Shown here: positions 34,691-43,693 of the stretch, in pieces | Layout: the number at the start of each line of letters is the position of its first letter | How positions within the stretch are numbered: the first letter of the stretch is position 1 | Source: Actinomyces sp. | GTDB taxonomy: Bacteria > Actinomycetota > Actinomycetes > Actinomycetales > Actinomycetaceae | Reading direction: 5' to 3' | Length of the DNA stretch: 64,000 nucleotides | NCBI GenBank assembly: GCA_022649165.1 | Contig: JALCNR010000015.1 | Location: 1 to 64,000 of the forward strand | Made by a program: the position numbers and the translations under genes | Notes under the pieces: model-generated | What the model was told of the DNA's origin: nothing | What the model saw: only the letters and a program-made list of their open reading frames with translations | Database searches by the model: none

Positions 34691-35826
34691 CCCCCGATCA
34701 TCTGCGCATCGCCATCGTCACGGAGGTCTTCCTGCCCAAGTTCGACGGCGTGGTCACGACCGTGCTGCGCAGCATCGACCAGCTGACCGCGCGCGGCCAC
34801 GAGGTCCTGGTGCTGGCTCCGGGCGACCCGCCGTCGACCTACGACGGCTGCCGGGTGCAGCGCATCCCCTCGCTGCCGTTCCGCCCTTGGTATCCGGAGC
34901 TCTCGGTCGGCCTTCCCTGTCCGACGCTGACCCGCGCCCTCGACGACTTCGCCCCCGACGTCGTCCACGTGGTGAGCCCCGTGTGCCTGGCGGCGTTCGG
35001 CGCGCTGCGCGCCCGAGCCCGCGACCTGCCGGTCGTCGCCTCGTACCACACGGATATCCCGCAGTACGTGCGCGCCCTGGGACTCGGCGCGCTGCGCCCG
35101 GGCGCCTCGCTGTGGCTGCGCCACGTGCACAACACGGCCGACGTCAACCTGTGCCCCTCCGACCCTCTGGCGGAGGAGGCGGTGTCGAAGGGGATCCAGC
35201 GGGTCCGCCTGTGGCCGGGCGGAGTGGACACCGACCTATTCCGACCCGGACGGCGCTCCGCCGCCATGCGCCTGCGCTTGACCGGCGGCCACCCCGAGAG
35301 CCCCCTGGTGCTCTCGGTCGGGCGGTTGTCGAAGGAGAAGTCCCTGGACGATCTGGTCGCCGCGATGGAGCGGCTGCCCGACGCCCGCGTCGCCTTCGTC
35401 GGATCCGGCCCCTACGGCGAGGAGCTCCGCCGCCGCTGCGCCCACCTGCCCGCCACCTTCACGGGGCGCCTCAGCGGCATCGAGCTGGCGCAGGCCTACG
35501 CCAGCGCGGACGTCTTCGCCTTCCCCTCCACCACGGACACACTCGGCCTGGTCTCGCTGGAGTCCATGGCGTCCGGGGTTCCCGTGGTCGGGGCCCGGGC
35601 CGGAGGCATCCCCGACACCATCGACGAGGGCGTCACCGGCCTGCTCGTCCGCCCGCACGATCCCTCCGCCCTGGCGGCGGCCCTGGCCTCCGTGCTCCAC
35701 GACGCCGACCGGCGCGCGCGGATGGGGCGCGCCGCCCGGGAGGACGCGCTGCGCCGCTCGTGGGCGGCGGCCACCGACATCCTGGTCGACGCCTACGACT
35801 CGGCGATCCTGCGCCACGCCTCCTGA
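34687..35826 (+). CDS. GT4-type glycosyltransferase (MgtA/PimB-like alpha-mannosyltransferase group)
   Basis: 379 residues. N-terminal RIAIVTEVFLPKFDGVVTTVLR is the pattern of the MgtA/SqdX group, which transfers mannose or a similar sugar to a lipid acceptor. DVVHVVSPVCLAAFGA, SYHTDIPQYVRALG, LWPGGVDTDLF, VLSVGRLSKEKSLDDLVAAM and the EX7E motif in TTDTLGLVSLESMASGVPVV follow. ATG 34687 overlaps the previous stop (ATGA). Its last 34 bases overlap the convergent methyltransferase gene. Specific sugars cannot be assigned from sequence. Confidence 0.9.
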   Translation: MTPDHLRIAIVTEVFLPKFDGVVTTVLRSIDQLTARGHEVLVLAPGDPPSTYDGCRVQRIPSLPFRPWYPELSVGLPCPTLTRALDDFAPDVVHVVSPVCLAAFGALRARARDLPVVASYHTDIPQYVRALGLGALRPGASLWLRHVHNTADVNLCPSDPLAEEAVSKGIQRVRLWPGGVDTDLFRPGRRSAAMRLRLTGGHPESPLVLSVGRLSKEKSLDDLVAAMERLPDARVAFVGSGPYGEELRRRCAHLPATFTGRLSGIELAQAYASADVFAFPSTTDTLGLVSLESMASGVPVVGARAGGIPDTIDEGVTGLLVRPHDPSALAAALASVLHDADRRARMGRAAREDALRRSWAAATDILVDAYDSAILRHAS

Positions 35827-36698
35827 CCGGGGCCGGCCTCCTTCCGGGCCAGCACCTCGCCGTGGACGACGACGAACCATCCGTCGGGGTCCGAGCCCCA
35901 TCGGCGCCAGGCCCCGGCCATCGACGCGAGCTCCTCAGCCATGGCCACTCCCCGGGACACCGCGTCGCGCCCCAGGCCCGGGACGTCGACGGCCCCGGTG
36001 CGCTCGGCCCACGTGTCCGACCACCACGCCCGCGACTGCGCATCGGCGTAGCACCACGTCGAGGACCCCGCGGTCACGTCGGTGAAGCCGGCCGACCGGC
36101 ACCAGGCGAGCAGCCGCCGGCCGGCGTCGGGCGTCCCCCCGTTCGCGCGGGCGATGTCGGTGTAGAGCCTCCGCCAGCGTTCGAGTCCCGTCGAGTCCGG
36201 GTACCACCGCATCGCGTCGTAGTCGGCGTCGCGCACGGCCAGCAGCCCTCCGGGCCGCAGCACGCGGCGCATCTGCACCAGCGCCCCCACCGGATCCGAC
36301 AGATGCTGGAGGACCTGGTGGGCGTGGACCACGTCGAAGCTGGCGTCCGGGAAGGGCAGGTCCATGACGTCGGCGACCCGGGCGCGGACGGTGCCGGCGA
36401 GCCCGTGGTCCCGGGCCAGCCGGGCGGTCGCCGCGACGACCTGCTCGGACACGTCGATCGCCTCGACCCGGCCGGGTGCCACGCGCTGCGCCAGTCCGAC
36501 GGTGATCGTGCCGACGCCGCATCCCACGTCGAGGAGGTCCATCCCGGCGCGCAGCTCCGGCAGCAGCTGGGCGGCGGAGTTCTCCGCCGTGCGATGCGCG
36601 TGCGAGCTCAGCACCGCCCGCCCGTATCCATGCGTGTAGCGGGATCGCCCCCCGCGCGACGACGAGGGCGGTCCCTGGGGGAGGGAACTCGTGGTCAT
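35793..36698 (-). CDS. Class I SAM-dependent methyltransferase
   Basis: 301 residues of the UbiE/methyltransferase type. Motif I is LLDVGCGVGTITVGLA (about 55-70), an acidic residue ends strand 2 in VEAIDVS, then DVMDLPFPDASFDVVHAHQVLQHL and VLRPGGLLAVRDADYD. The C-terminal third has Trp-rich segments (WCYADAQSRAWWSDTWAERT) that probably shape the substrate pocket. Substrate unknown. It is monocistronic, divergent from the sugar-type importer and convergent with the glycosyltransferase operon. Confidence 0.88.
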   Translation of the reverse strand: MTTSSLPQGPPSSSRGGRSRYTHGYGRAVLSSHAHRTAENSAAQLLPELRAGMDLLDVGCGVGTITVGLAQRVAPGRVEAIDVSEQVVAATARLARDHGLAGTVRARVADVMDLPFPDASFDVVHAHQVLQHLSDPVGALVQMRRVLRPGGLLAVRDADYDAMRWYPDSTGLERWRRLYTDIARANGGTPDAGRRLLAWCRSAGFTDVTAGSSTWCYADAQSRAWWSDTWAERTGAVDVPGLGRDAVSRGVAMAEELASMAGAWRRWGSDPDGWFVVVHGEVLARKEAGPGQEAWRRIAES

Positions 36699-36867
36699 GA
36701 GCCGAGTCTGGCGCGCGGAGCGGTCCGCGGGCCTCCGGGTCCGCCCATCGGTCCTCGCAGATCAGCCGCGAGTCACCCAGAACAGTGCCGCCGGTCACCG
36801 TGAGTTCATGACGGCTCTCTACCGTGATCCACGTCCGACACGGCGAACAGAGAGACCTCTGACCTGC

Positions 36868-37860
36868 ATGACCACCATCGAGGCTCCGGCCCGGGCTCCC
36901 CAGCGGAGCGGGCCGACCGCACCCCCAGCGACCTCGTCCCGCCCCGAGGCGGAACGTCGGCCCGCGGACCGCTCCCGGGCCCGGAGAATCGCGCGCTCGC
37001 GCGAGCTCGGATGGTTCGTCGCCTTCCTCGGGCCCAACCTGGCGCTCATCATCGCTTTCACCTATGTGCCGCTGATCTCCAACGTCTACTACTCGACGCT
37101 CGACTGGCGGCTGGGATCGACCTCGGCGCGCTTCGTCGGGCTGTCCAACTACGTCGAGTTCTTCACCTCCTCGCAGGGAATCGACGTGTGGAGGGTGACC
37201 CTGGTCTTCACGGTCGTCACCGTCGCGGCGTCGATGGTGCTGGGGCTGCTCATGGCCTTGGTCCTCAACCGGAACCTGCCCGGGCGCGGCGCGGCCCGCA
37301 CCGCCGTGTTCGCGCCCTACGTGCTCAGCGGCGTCGGCGTGGGCCTCGTGTGGAACTTCATCTTCGACCCCTCGTTCGGCCTGCTCTCCCACGCCCTGCG
37401 CGCGATCGGGGCGGAGTCTCCCCAGTGGTTCCTCGATCCCACCCTCTCCCTGGTGATGGTCATCATCGTCTACGTGTGGAAGAACCTGGGCTTCTGCGCC
37501 GTCGTCTACCTCGCTGGCCTGCAGTCCGTGCCCCCGGACCTCCTTGAGGCGGCGTCGCTGGACGGGGCCGGGCCGGTGCGGCGCTTCTTCTCGATCACAC
37601 TGCCGCTGCTGGGTCCCACGACCTTCTTCCTCACCGTCACCACGGTCCTGTCCTCCATGCAGGCCTTCGACGTCCTGCGGACGATGACCCCCACGGGCAA
37701 CGGCACGAACACGATGGTCTTCGAGATCTACCTCCAGTCCTTCGGCGCCTATCAGCGCGCAGGGTATGCGGCCGCGATCTCGGTCGTCCTGTTCGTCGTG
37801 CTGCTGGCCATCACGGCACTGCAGATGCGGTACGTCGAGAGGAAGGTGCATTACGCATGA
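36868..37860 (+). CDS. Carbohydrate or glycerol-3-phosphate ABC transporter permease, UgpA/MalF type
   Basis: About 330 residues: a 45-residue polar N-terminus, six predicted membrane helices, and the coupling element EAASLDGAGPVRRFFSITLPLL near residue 230. Similarity in pattern (WRVTLVFTVVTVAASMVLGLLMALVLNR) is to the UgpA group. ATG 36868 begins a Met-Thr-Thr sequence with a weak GAGAG ribosome site; ATG 36808 is an alternative. First gene of a three-gene importer operon with no ATPase gene. Confidence 0.88.
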   Translation: MTTIEAPARAPQRSGPTAPPATSSRPEAERRPADRSRARRIARSRELGWFVAFLGPNLALIIAFTYVPLISNVYYSTLDWRLGSTSARFVGLSNYVEFFTSSQGIDVWRVTLVFTVVTVAASMVLGLLMALVLNRNLPGRGAARTAVFAPYVLSGVGVGLVWNFIFDPSFGLLSHALRAIGAESPQWFLDPTLSLVMVIIVYVWKNLGFCAVVYLAGLQSVPPDLLEAASLDGAGPVRRFFSITLPLLGPTTFFLTVTTVLSSMQAFDVLRTMTPTGNGTNTMVFEIYLQSFGAYQRAGYAAAISVVLFVVLLAITALQMRYVERKVHYA

Positions 37861-38795
37861 GCGCGATCTCGGACGCCGCCGCTCCGGGCCGTCTCGCGGG
37901 CCCCGCCCCGGTCCCCGGCCGCCGCGCCGCCTCCCGACGCCCCGCGTGGACCCGCGCGTTCTCCCGCGCGAACCTGGCGGAGACGCTGCTGGCGGGCTAC
38001 GTGCCGATGATCCTCGCGATCATCGTCATCGCGCTGCCCCTGGTGTGGATGGCGATCTCCTCGTTCAAGCCGGTCTCGGAGATCGTCACCACCGACGCCT
38101 CGCTGCTGCCGCGCGACCCCACGCTGCGCAACTATGCCGAGGTCGCGGCCCGGGTCCCCCTGGCCCGCGTGTTCCTGAACTCGGTGATCGTCACCGGGAT
38201 CGGATCCGCCGTCAAGGTCGTGCTGGCGATCACGGGAGCCTATGCGCTGGTGTTCCTCACGCGGGTGCCGCTGCGGCGGGCGTTCCTCGTGGCCGTCCTC
38301 GTCGCCCTCATGGTGCCTCCGGAGGCCTCCCTGCTGCCGAACTACATCACCATCGCGTCGATGGGCGGGCGCAACACCTTGTGGGGCATCATCCTGCCGG
38401 GCCTGGGGACCGCCTTCGGGACCTTCCTGCTGCGCCAGCAGTTCCTCACGCTGCCGGCGGAGATCCTCGAGGCCGCCCAACTCGACGGGGCCGGGCACTG
38501 GCGCCGGCTGTGGCGGATCGTCGTGCCGATCATGGCGCCGTCCATCGCGACGGTGGCGCTCGTGACGGTGGTGTCGGAGTGGAACGCGTTCCTGTGGCCG
38601 CTCATCATCACCGACACCCCCGAGTACATGACCCTTCCGGTGGGCCTCAACCTCCTCAACTCGATCGAGGGGCAGACCGGCTCCTACGGCATCCTCATGG
38701 CGGGCGCGGTCCTGGTCATCGCGCCCGTCCTGCTCGTCTTCGCTGCCCTGCAGCGCTACATCGTGGCCGGCCTCACCCAGGGCGCGGTCAAGTGA
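37857..38795 (+). CDS. Carbohydrate or glycerol-3-phosphate ABC transporter permease, UgpE/MalG type
   Basis: 312 residues, with six membrane helices after a 40-residue Arg/Pro-rich N-terminus. PLVWMAISSFKPVSEI follows helix 1, and the coupling motif EAAQLDGAGHWRRLWRIVVPIM is near residue 205. The C-terminal GLNLLNSIEGQTGSYGILMAGAVLVIAPVL fits UgpE. It starts in an ATGA overlap with the UgpA-type gene and forms the heterodimeric channel with it. Confidence 0.9.
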   Translation: MSAISDAAAPGRLAGPAPVPGRRAASRRPAWTRAFSRANLAETLLAGYVPMILAIIVIALPLVWMAISSFKPVSEIVTTDASLLPRDPTLRNYAEVAARVPLARVFLNSVIVTGIGSAVKVVLAITGAYALVFLTRVPLRRAFLVAVLVALMVPPEASLLPNYITIASMGGRNTLWGIILPGLGTAFGTFLLRQQFLTLPAEILEAAQLDGAGHWRRLWRIVVPIMAPSIATVALVTVVSEWNAFLWPLIITDTPEYMTLPVGLNLLNSIEGQTGSYGILMAGAVLVIAPVLLVFAALQRYIVAGLTQGAVK

Positions 38796-38827
38796 GATCC
38801 CCTCATCCACATGAAAGGACAACGTTC

Positions 38828-40186
38828 GTGACGTCTTCACGCACGACCTCCCGCCTCGCCCTCGTGGCGGCCATGGGCGCCATCGCCCTGGCTGCGACCG
38901 CCTGCGGCCCCTCCGTGGCCGGCTCCGCCTCCGGATCGGACGCCGAGTCCGGGTCCTCGGCCTCCGGCACCGACTACTCCGGTGTCACCCCGGCCAAGGA
39001 GATCACCTTCTGGACGAACCATCCGGGCGGCTCCATCGATACCGAGAACGCGATCATCAAGGCGTTCACCGAGGAGACGGGCATCACCGTCGACCTGGTG
39101 ACCGCGGGCGCGAACTACGAGGAGGTCGCCCAGAAGTTCCAGACCGCCCAGACCTCCGGCGACGTCGGAGACGTCGTGGTGCTCTCGGACGCGACCTGGT
39201 TCCCCGCCTACCTCGCCGGCTCGATCACGCCGATCGACCCGATCCTCAAGGCGGCGGACGCGGACACGTCGACCTACCAGGAGACGCTCTACAACGACTA
39301 CTTGTTCGAGGGCTCCCACTATGCGGTGCCCTACGCGCGTTCGACGCCGATCTTCTATTACAACAAGGACATGTTCAAGGCCGCCGGCCTGGAGGACAAG
39401 GCCCCGGCCACCTGGGATGACGTCAAGGCCGCAGCGGAGAAGCTCGCCGCCGCGAACAGCGGCGTCACCGGCTTCGGATTTCCGCAGCAGGACCAGTACC
39501 CGGCGTGGACGATGGCCAACCTGGTGTGGGGCTACGGGGGTTCCTGGTCGGACGAATGGGACTTCTCCCCGATCGCGGACGACGCGACCGTGAAGGCGCT
39601 GACCTTCGCGCAGGACGGCGTCAAGGACGGCTGGGCCTCCGTCGTGTCCGGCGATCCCGCGACGGCCTTCTCCGCGGGCACGGCCGCGATGGTCATCGGC
39701 TCCACCGGGTCCCTGACGGGGATCCTCGACGCCGCCACCTTCGACGTGGGCGTCGGCGAGCTCCCCGCCGGGCCCGAGGCCTCGGAGGGGATCGTCCCCA
39801 CCGGCGGAGCGGGCGTGGCCATCTCCTCGAAGTCAAGCCCGGAGAAGCAGCTCGCCGCTGCCCAGTTCGTCTCCTACCTGACGAACGCCGAGAACACGGC
39901 GACTTTCTCCGCGGCGACCGGCTACCTGCCGGTGCGCACCGACGCGGACATGAACGACGTCTACTCCGAGACCCCGGCCTTCAAGGTCGCGGTGGAGCAG
40001 CTGGCGAAGACCCGCAGCCAGGACTTCGCACGTGCCCTGCTGCCCGGGGGCGACCTGGCGATCTCGAAGGCGATCCAGCAGATCCTCACCGCCGACGCCG
40101 ATCCGGCGTCGACGCTGTCGACCCTGCGCGACGACCTTCAGGGCACCTATGACAGCCAGCTCAAGGACCAGCTCGGCGGCAACTGA
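38828..40186 (+). CDS. ABC transporter substrate-binding lipoprotein, UgpB type (SBP family 1)
   Basis: 452 residues. The signal peptide ends in a LAATAC lipobox. The mature protein begins with a Ser/Gly-rich tether, then ITFWTNHPGGSIDTENAIIKAF. FYYNKDMFKAAGLEDKAPATWDD and the C-terminal SAATGYLPVRTDAD follow the UgpB/family 1 pattern. Likely ligand is a sugar or glycerol-3-phosphate diester; this is not fixed by the sequence. GTG 38828 follows GAAAGGA at about 9 bases. It is followed by a strong two-way terminator. Confidence 0.9.
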   Translation: MTSSRTTSRLALVAAMGAIALAATACGPSVAGSASGSDAESGSSASGTDYSGVTPAKEITFWTNHPGGSIDTENAIIKAFTEETGITVDLVTAGANYEEVAQKFQTAQTSGDVGDVVVLSDATWFPAYLAGSITPIDPILKAADADTSTYQETLYNDYLFEGSHYAVPYARSTPIFYYNKDMFKAAGLEDKAPATWDDVKAAAEKLAAANSGVTGFGFPQQDQYPAWTMANLVWGYGGSWSDEWDFSPIADDATVKALTFAQDGVKDGWASVVSGDPATAFSAGTAAMVIGSTGSLTGILDAATFDVGVGELPAGPEASEGIVPTGGAGVAISSKSSPEKQLAAAQFVSYLTNAENTATFSAATGYLPVRTDADMNDVYSETPAFKVAVEQLAKTRSQDFARALLPGGDLAISKAIQQILTADADPASTLSTLRDDLQGTYDSQLKDQLGGN

Positions 40187-40218
40187 GTCGGTGACAGGCG
40201 TCTGAGATGCCCCACGGG

Positions 40219-40253
40219 CGCGGGCGCGGGGGAGATCCCGCCCCGCGCCCGCG
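40219..40253. terminator. Two-way hairpin terminator between importer and nitroreductase genes
   Basis: Perfect 13-base arms CGCGGGCGCGGGG and CCCCGCGCCCGCG with a 9-base loop, midway between two convergent stops. No T-run. Confidence 0.75.
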
Positions 40254-40274
40254 TGTGCGTCCGGCGCCGGAGAT

Positions 40275-41105
40275 TCAGCGCAGGGCGAGCCCCTGCTCGT
40301 GGAGGACCTCCAGGGTCGGAGCCTGCTCCGCCTTGCCGGTGCCGGGCTTCGTGGCGATCTGGTGGGTGAAGGAGTCGATGCGCGCATTGGAGTTGCGCAG
40401 GTCGTAGTACTCCGTGACGGCGGCGTCGTAGTCCGCCAGCGCGCCCGTGAGGTCCCCGACCTCCGGATAGGCGTCGACCGCGGTGGTGAGGGCGGCGGGC
40501 AGCCGCGGCTTGAACTGGGGGTCCTGGGCCGGATGCCCGATGAGCAGTCCCACCAGCGGGAACGTGTGTCGGGGCAGGCGCAGGGCGCGGATGACGCGGC
40601 GCGGATCGCCGCCGATGCTGCCCAGGTAGACGGTGCCGAGCCCCAGGCTCTGCGCGGCGTCCACGACGCTCTGGGCCGCGATCAGGGCGTCCTCGACCCC
40701 CTCGAGGAACAGGGCGGTGCGTTCGAGCGGCTCCAGGTCCACCCCCGCCTGCTGGCGGATGACCGCGTTACGGTGCAGGTCGACGACGAAGACCCACAGC
40801 TCCCCCCGGGTCCCTCCGACATAGGGCTGGCCCGACGCCAGGTGGACCTGCTCGCGGACGCCCGGATCCAGGACGCGGATGACCGTCGTCTGCTGGTAGT
40901 AGCTGGAGGTTGGGGCGTGGCGCGCGACGGTCAGCAGGGTCTCCACCGCCTCTTGGCCGACCGGCTCGTCGGTGAACGACCGGATCGTGCGCCGGGCCAG
41001 CTGCGCGGCGATCGTCTCGTTCGACAGGGGAGCGGTGGGCGGGGTGCGATGGGCTGTGCTGGCGGCGCCGGCTGCGGTGGACGTGCCGGTGGTGGTCTCG
41101 GGCAT
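40275..41105 (-). CDS. Nitroreductase-family FMN oxidoreductase (NfsA/Frp type)
   Basis: 276 residues. An N-terminal Ala/Thr-rich stretch precedes RRTIRSFTDEPV (FMN phosphate contact), ARHAPTSSYYQQTTVIRV, a central Gly-Gly loop GGTRGELWVFVVDLHRN, and VVDAAQSLGLGTVYLGSIGGDPRRV, the pattern of NADPH-dependent flavin reductases of the NfsA group. The last 70 residues include the usual arm (FKPRLPAALTTAV). It would reduce flavins, quinones or nitro compounds in the cytoplasm. ATG 41105 has AGGAGGA 4 bases upstream. A small GAGCCC/GGGCTC hairpin lies upstream at 41143-41157. Confidence 0.88.
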   Translation of the reverse strand: MPETTTGTSTAAGAASTAHRTPPTAPLSNETIAAQLARRTIRSFTDEPVGQEAVETLLTVARHAPTSSYYQQTTVIRVLDPGVREQVHLASGQPYVGGTRGELWVFVVDLHRNAVIRQQAGVDLEPLERTALFLEGVEDALIAAQSVVDAAQSLGLGTVYLGSIGGDPRRVIRALRLPRHTFPLVGLLIGHPAQDPQFKPRLPAALTTAVDAYPEVGDLTGALADYDAAVTEYYDLRNSNARIDSFTHQIATKPGTGKAEQAPTLEVLHEQGLALR

Positions 41106-41279
41106 GGTTCCTCCTCTTGTCCGAGCACATTCTCACACCTCAGAGCCCGACGGGCTCAGGAGATCAGGCCCGTGAGGACCGCGCCGGGACGGGCGCCTGC
41201 CATCGAGTCGAGGGTTTCCCGCCGAGCCGTGGAGTTCGCGCCGGCGCATGGGGCATTGGCCGCCGTCCGGAGCCCGCCG

Positions 41280-42422
41280 TCAGATCCCCGCGACCAGAAT
41301 CCCGACCGTCAGCCCGAGCAGCACCAGCAGCAGGACCGCCATGAGGCCCAGTCCCCACGGGTTGCCCAGATTGATGTCGTAGCCGACGCCTGCGCGGCGC
41401 GGGACGAAGAACGACGGGTCGTCGCGGTTGATGTAGAGGAGGCCGCCCCACCACAGGTGGTCGTCGTCGGGGGTCTCGGTGCCGTCCGTCGCCGGCGCCG
41501 CTTCCTCCTCGACGCGCCGACGAGGGCGGCGCTGCGCTGCGCGTACCGGCTCCCGGCGGATGCGGGCGGCGAGGACGTAGGACGCGGCAATGACGACGAC
41601 CAGCAGCGCGATGCCGCCCCATGTGAGGAGGTTCTGGACGACGGCACCCCATCCGAGCGCCGGCACCAGGCTCATTCCGGCCAGCATCAGGGCGGTCAAC
41701 AGGTTCACCGCGCCCAGGATCTGCTGCACCAGGGCAGCGATCCGGTGCTGCTGGTCGGCCGACAGCTTCCAGTCCCCGCGATGGGGCTGAACCGCCACAC
41801 GTCCCCGCGAGACCAGGAACGCGACGATCGCCAGTATCGCGGCCAGCGCCACGGCGACCAGCGGCAGCGCGAGGACCGTTCCCCAGCTCCTCGCCGACCA
41901 GGCGTCGGCCTGGCCCATCGCGTTCCAGTGAGTGGGATAGGGGTCCGGCAGCAGTGGGTAGCGTGCGGCGGCGACCGCCGGTGCCGCCCCTCCCAGGAGG
42001 ATCGCCGGCGCGTGGAGGCCCCAGATCGGCCGGACCGCCCCGGTGTCCCGACCGATCGGGGCGGACAGGCGGACCGGCACATCCCGGTACCAGTGCTGGG
42101 ACTGCTTGGCCGCGGTGATCGCTCGGCGGGTGCCGATCCAGGCGCCCGTACAGGCGGCGATCAGGCCGATGGCGAGGACCAGGAGCGCGCCGACCGTGTG
42201 CCAGGGGATCGTGACCGCAAGAGCGACGATGGTCAAACCGGCGCACCACAGACGGAAGCGGCGGACGGCCTCCCGCACCACGGGAGTGTGGATGCGCGAG
42301 CTCGGAACGCGGACACCCAGCGGCACTGTGGCGTCCGAGATCGCCGGTGTCAGGGCCATGGTCCCTCCGATCACCGCCAGCATCACCGCGGTGGTCGCCC
42401 ACAGGAACGCCTGCTCGCTCAT
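41280..42422 (-). CDS. DUF1648/DUF5808-type multi-pass membrane protein
   Basis: A 380-residue protein with about eight membrane helices. The DUF1648 element PLLPDPYPTHWNAMGQADAW lies near residue 140. The DUF5808-like tail has DDHLWWGGLLYINRDDPSFFVPRRAGVGYDINLGNPWG, here described by positions about 318-355. Similar proteins (SdpI/YtrA-linked) usually follow a GntR regulator and are thought to act in envelope stress or peptide immunity; exact function is unknown. ATG 42422 overlaps the stop of the regulator remnant upstream and has AAGGGAG 6 bases before it. Confidence 0.82.
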   Translation of the reverse strand: MSEQAFLWATTAVMLAVIGGTMALTPAISDATVPLGVRVPSSRIHTPVVREAVRRFRLWCAGLTIVALAVTIPWHTVGALLVLAIGLIAACTGAWIGTRRAITAAKQSQHWYRDVPVRLSAPIGRDTGAVRPIWGLHAPAILLGGAAPAVAAARYPLLPDPYPTHWNAMGQADAWSARSWGTVLALPLVAVALAAILAIVAFLVSRGRVAVQPHRGDWKLSADQQHRIAALVQQILGAVNLLTALMLAGMSLVPALGWGAVVQNLLTWGGIALLVVVIAASYVLAARIRREPVRAAQRRPRRRVEEEAAPATDGTETPDDDHLWWGGLLYINRDDPSFFVPRRAGVGYDINLGNPWGLGLMAVLLLVLLGLTVGILVAGI

Positions 42423-42777
42423 CGTGTCTCCCTTCCGTGCCGGTCTCCGGTGCGAGGACCGTTGCCTTCCGTGCCGAGGTCGGTGTCGTGCTCGTTCCCG
42501 GCCAGTGCCCTCTGGCAGGCGATCACGACCTGCTCCGCCGTCAGGCCATGGGCACGGCCCTCCTCCAGCAGAGTTGCGAGCCGGGACTCCCAATCCGAGC
42601 AGAACGCCAGCCAGGGCGCGCACCGAGGCGAGGGCGTCGCCGCGGCGCAGCTCGCCGCGCCCGATCGCCTCGACGACGCGGTCGCGGATCTGATGGGAGG
42701 GGGGGCACGGGGGAGAGCGGCTCGGCAGGGAGAACGGGAGCCGGGGTCAGGGGGATCTCGGGGAACAGACAGGGCAT
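42419..42777 (-). pseudogene. Broken GntR-family (YtrA-type) regulator remnant
   Basis: Pieces of one regulator lie in three frames. From ATG 42777 the first frame reads to AEPLSPVPP. After a run of seven C the reading continues in another frame as SHQIRDRVVEAIGRGELRRGDALASVRALAG, the start of a GntR winged helix. A third frame then gives RLATLLEEGRAHGLTAEQVVIACQRALAG, the usual C-terminus, ending in a stop that overlaps the membrane protein start. About 45 residues of the HTH expected between the last two parts are missing. A C-run slip alone could be a phase switch or a sequencing error, but the inner deletion makes a working regulator unlikely. Confidence 0.7.
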
Positions 42778-42820
42778 CACCCGATGGCGGGCCGCGTCGG
42801 ACGGGCATGACGATGGGGGC

Positions 42821-43693
42821 ATGACAGATCCGGATCTCATCGCATATGCGCGCGGGCAGGCGTCCGCACAGAACCCGGCGCCCACCGGCGCACCCGCCCC
42901 GCTCCCCGACGGCTCGGGCATCGCCGTGGCCGGGCTGGTCAAGCAGTACCGGCGGGGACAGCAGACGGTCACGGCGCTCGCGGGCGTCGATCTGGCGCTC
43001 CCTCGGGGCGCGCAGGTGGCGATCATGGGACCGTCGGGCTCCGGCAAGACGACGCTGCTGCACTGCATCGCCGGCATCCTGCGCCCGACGTCGGGGTCGA
43101 TCGTCATCGAGGGCGCGCAGATCGCAGGCCTGTCGGAGAAGGCTCTCTCCGCCCTGCGCCTGGCCCGTTTCGGCTTCGTCTTCCAGGACGGCCAGCTGCT
43201 GCCCGAGCTCTCCGCGGCGGAGAACGTTGCCCTGCCCCTCATGCTGGCCGGACGCCCGCGCGGCGAGGCGACCGGACGCGCCCAGCAGGTCATGGCCATG
43301 CTCGGCATCGTGGAGCTGGGCCCCCACCGCCCCGGGCAGCTCTCCGGCGGGCAGGCCCAGCGCGTCGCCATCGCGCGGGCGCTGGTCGCCAGTCCGCAGG
43401 TCGTCTTCGCGGACGAGCCCACCGGGGCTCTCGACCAGACGACGGGCCACGAGGTGATGAGCGTCCTCACCGGCGCATGCCGCGCGACGGGCGCGACGCT
43501 GCTGCTGGTCACCCACGATCCCGGTGTCGCCTCGTGGTTCCCGCAGGTCATCCGCGTCCAGGACGGCCGGGTGCTCGCCGCCGGCGCCCCGGTCGCGCCG
43601 CAGGCTCCCGCGCCGCAGCGATCCCCGCAGATGACGCAGCAGACGCCGTTCCCGTCCTCCGGTTCCGCGCATCTCCGGGGAGCCGCGCGATGA
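42821..43693 (+). CDS. ABC transporter ATPase, MacB/LolD type
   Basis: A 290-residue ATPase working with the FtsX-like permease encoded next. An N-terminal 35-residue extension precedes IAVAGLVKQYRRGQQTVTALAGVDLALPRG. Walker A is GPSGSGKTT; FGFVFQDGQLLPELSAAENVALP follows; signature LSGGQAQRVAIARAL, Walker B VVFADEPTGALDQ and switch His in LVTHDP complete the set. The C-terminal tail is Pro/Gln-rich. ATG 42821 has only a weak G-run before it. The divergent arrangement with the GntR remnant suggests the regulator once controlled this pair as well. Substrate (peptide, lipid or drug) unknown. Confidence 0.9.
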   Translation: MTDPDLIAYARGQASAQNPAPTGAPAPLPDGSGIAVAGLVKQYRRGQQTVTALAGVDLALPRGAQVAIMGPSGSGKTTLLHCIAGILRPTSGSIVIEGAQIAGLSEKALSALRLARFGFVFQDGQLLPELSAAENVALPLMLAGRPRGEATGRAQQVMAMLGIVELGPHRPGQLSGGQAQRVAIARALVASPQVVFADEPTGALDQTTGHEVMSVLTGACRATGATLLLVTHDPGVASWFPQVIRVQDGRVLAAGAPVAPQAPAPQRSPQMTQQTPFPSSGSAHLRGAAR

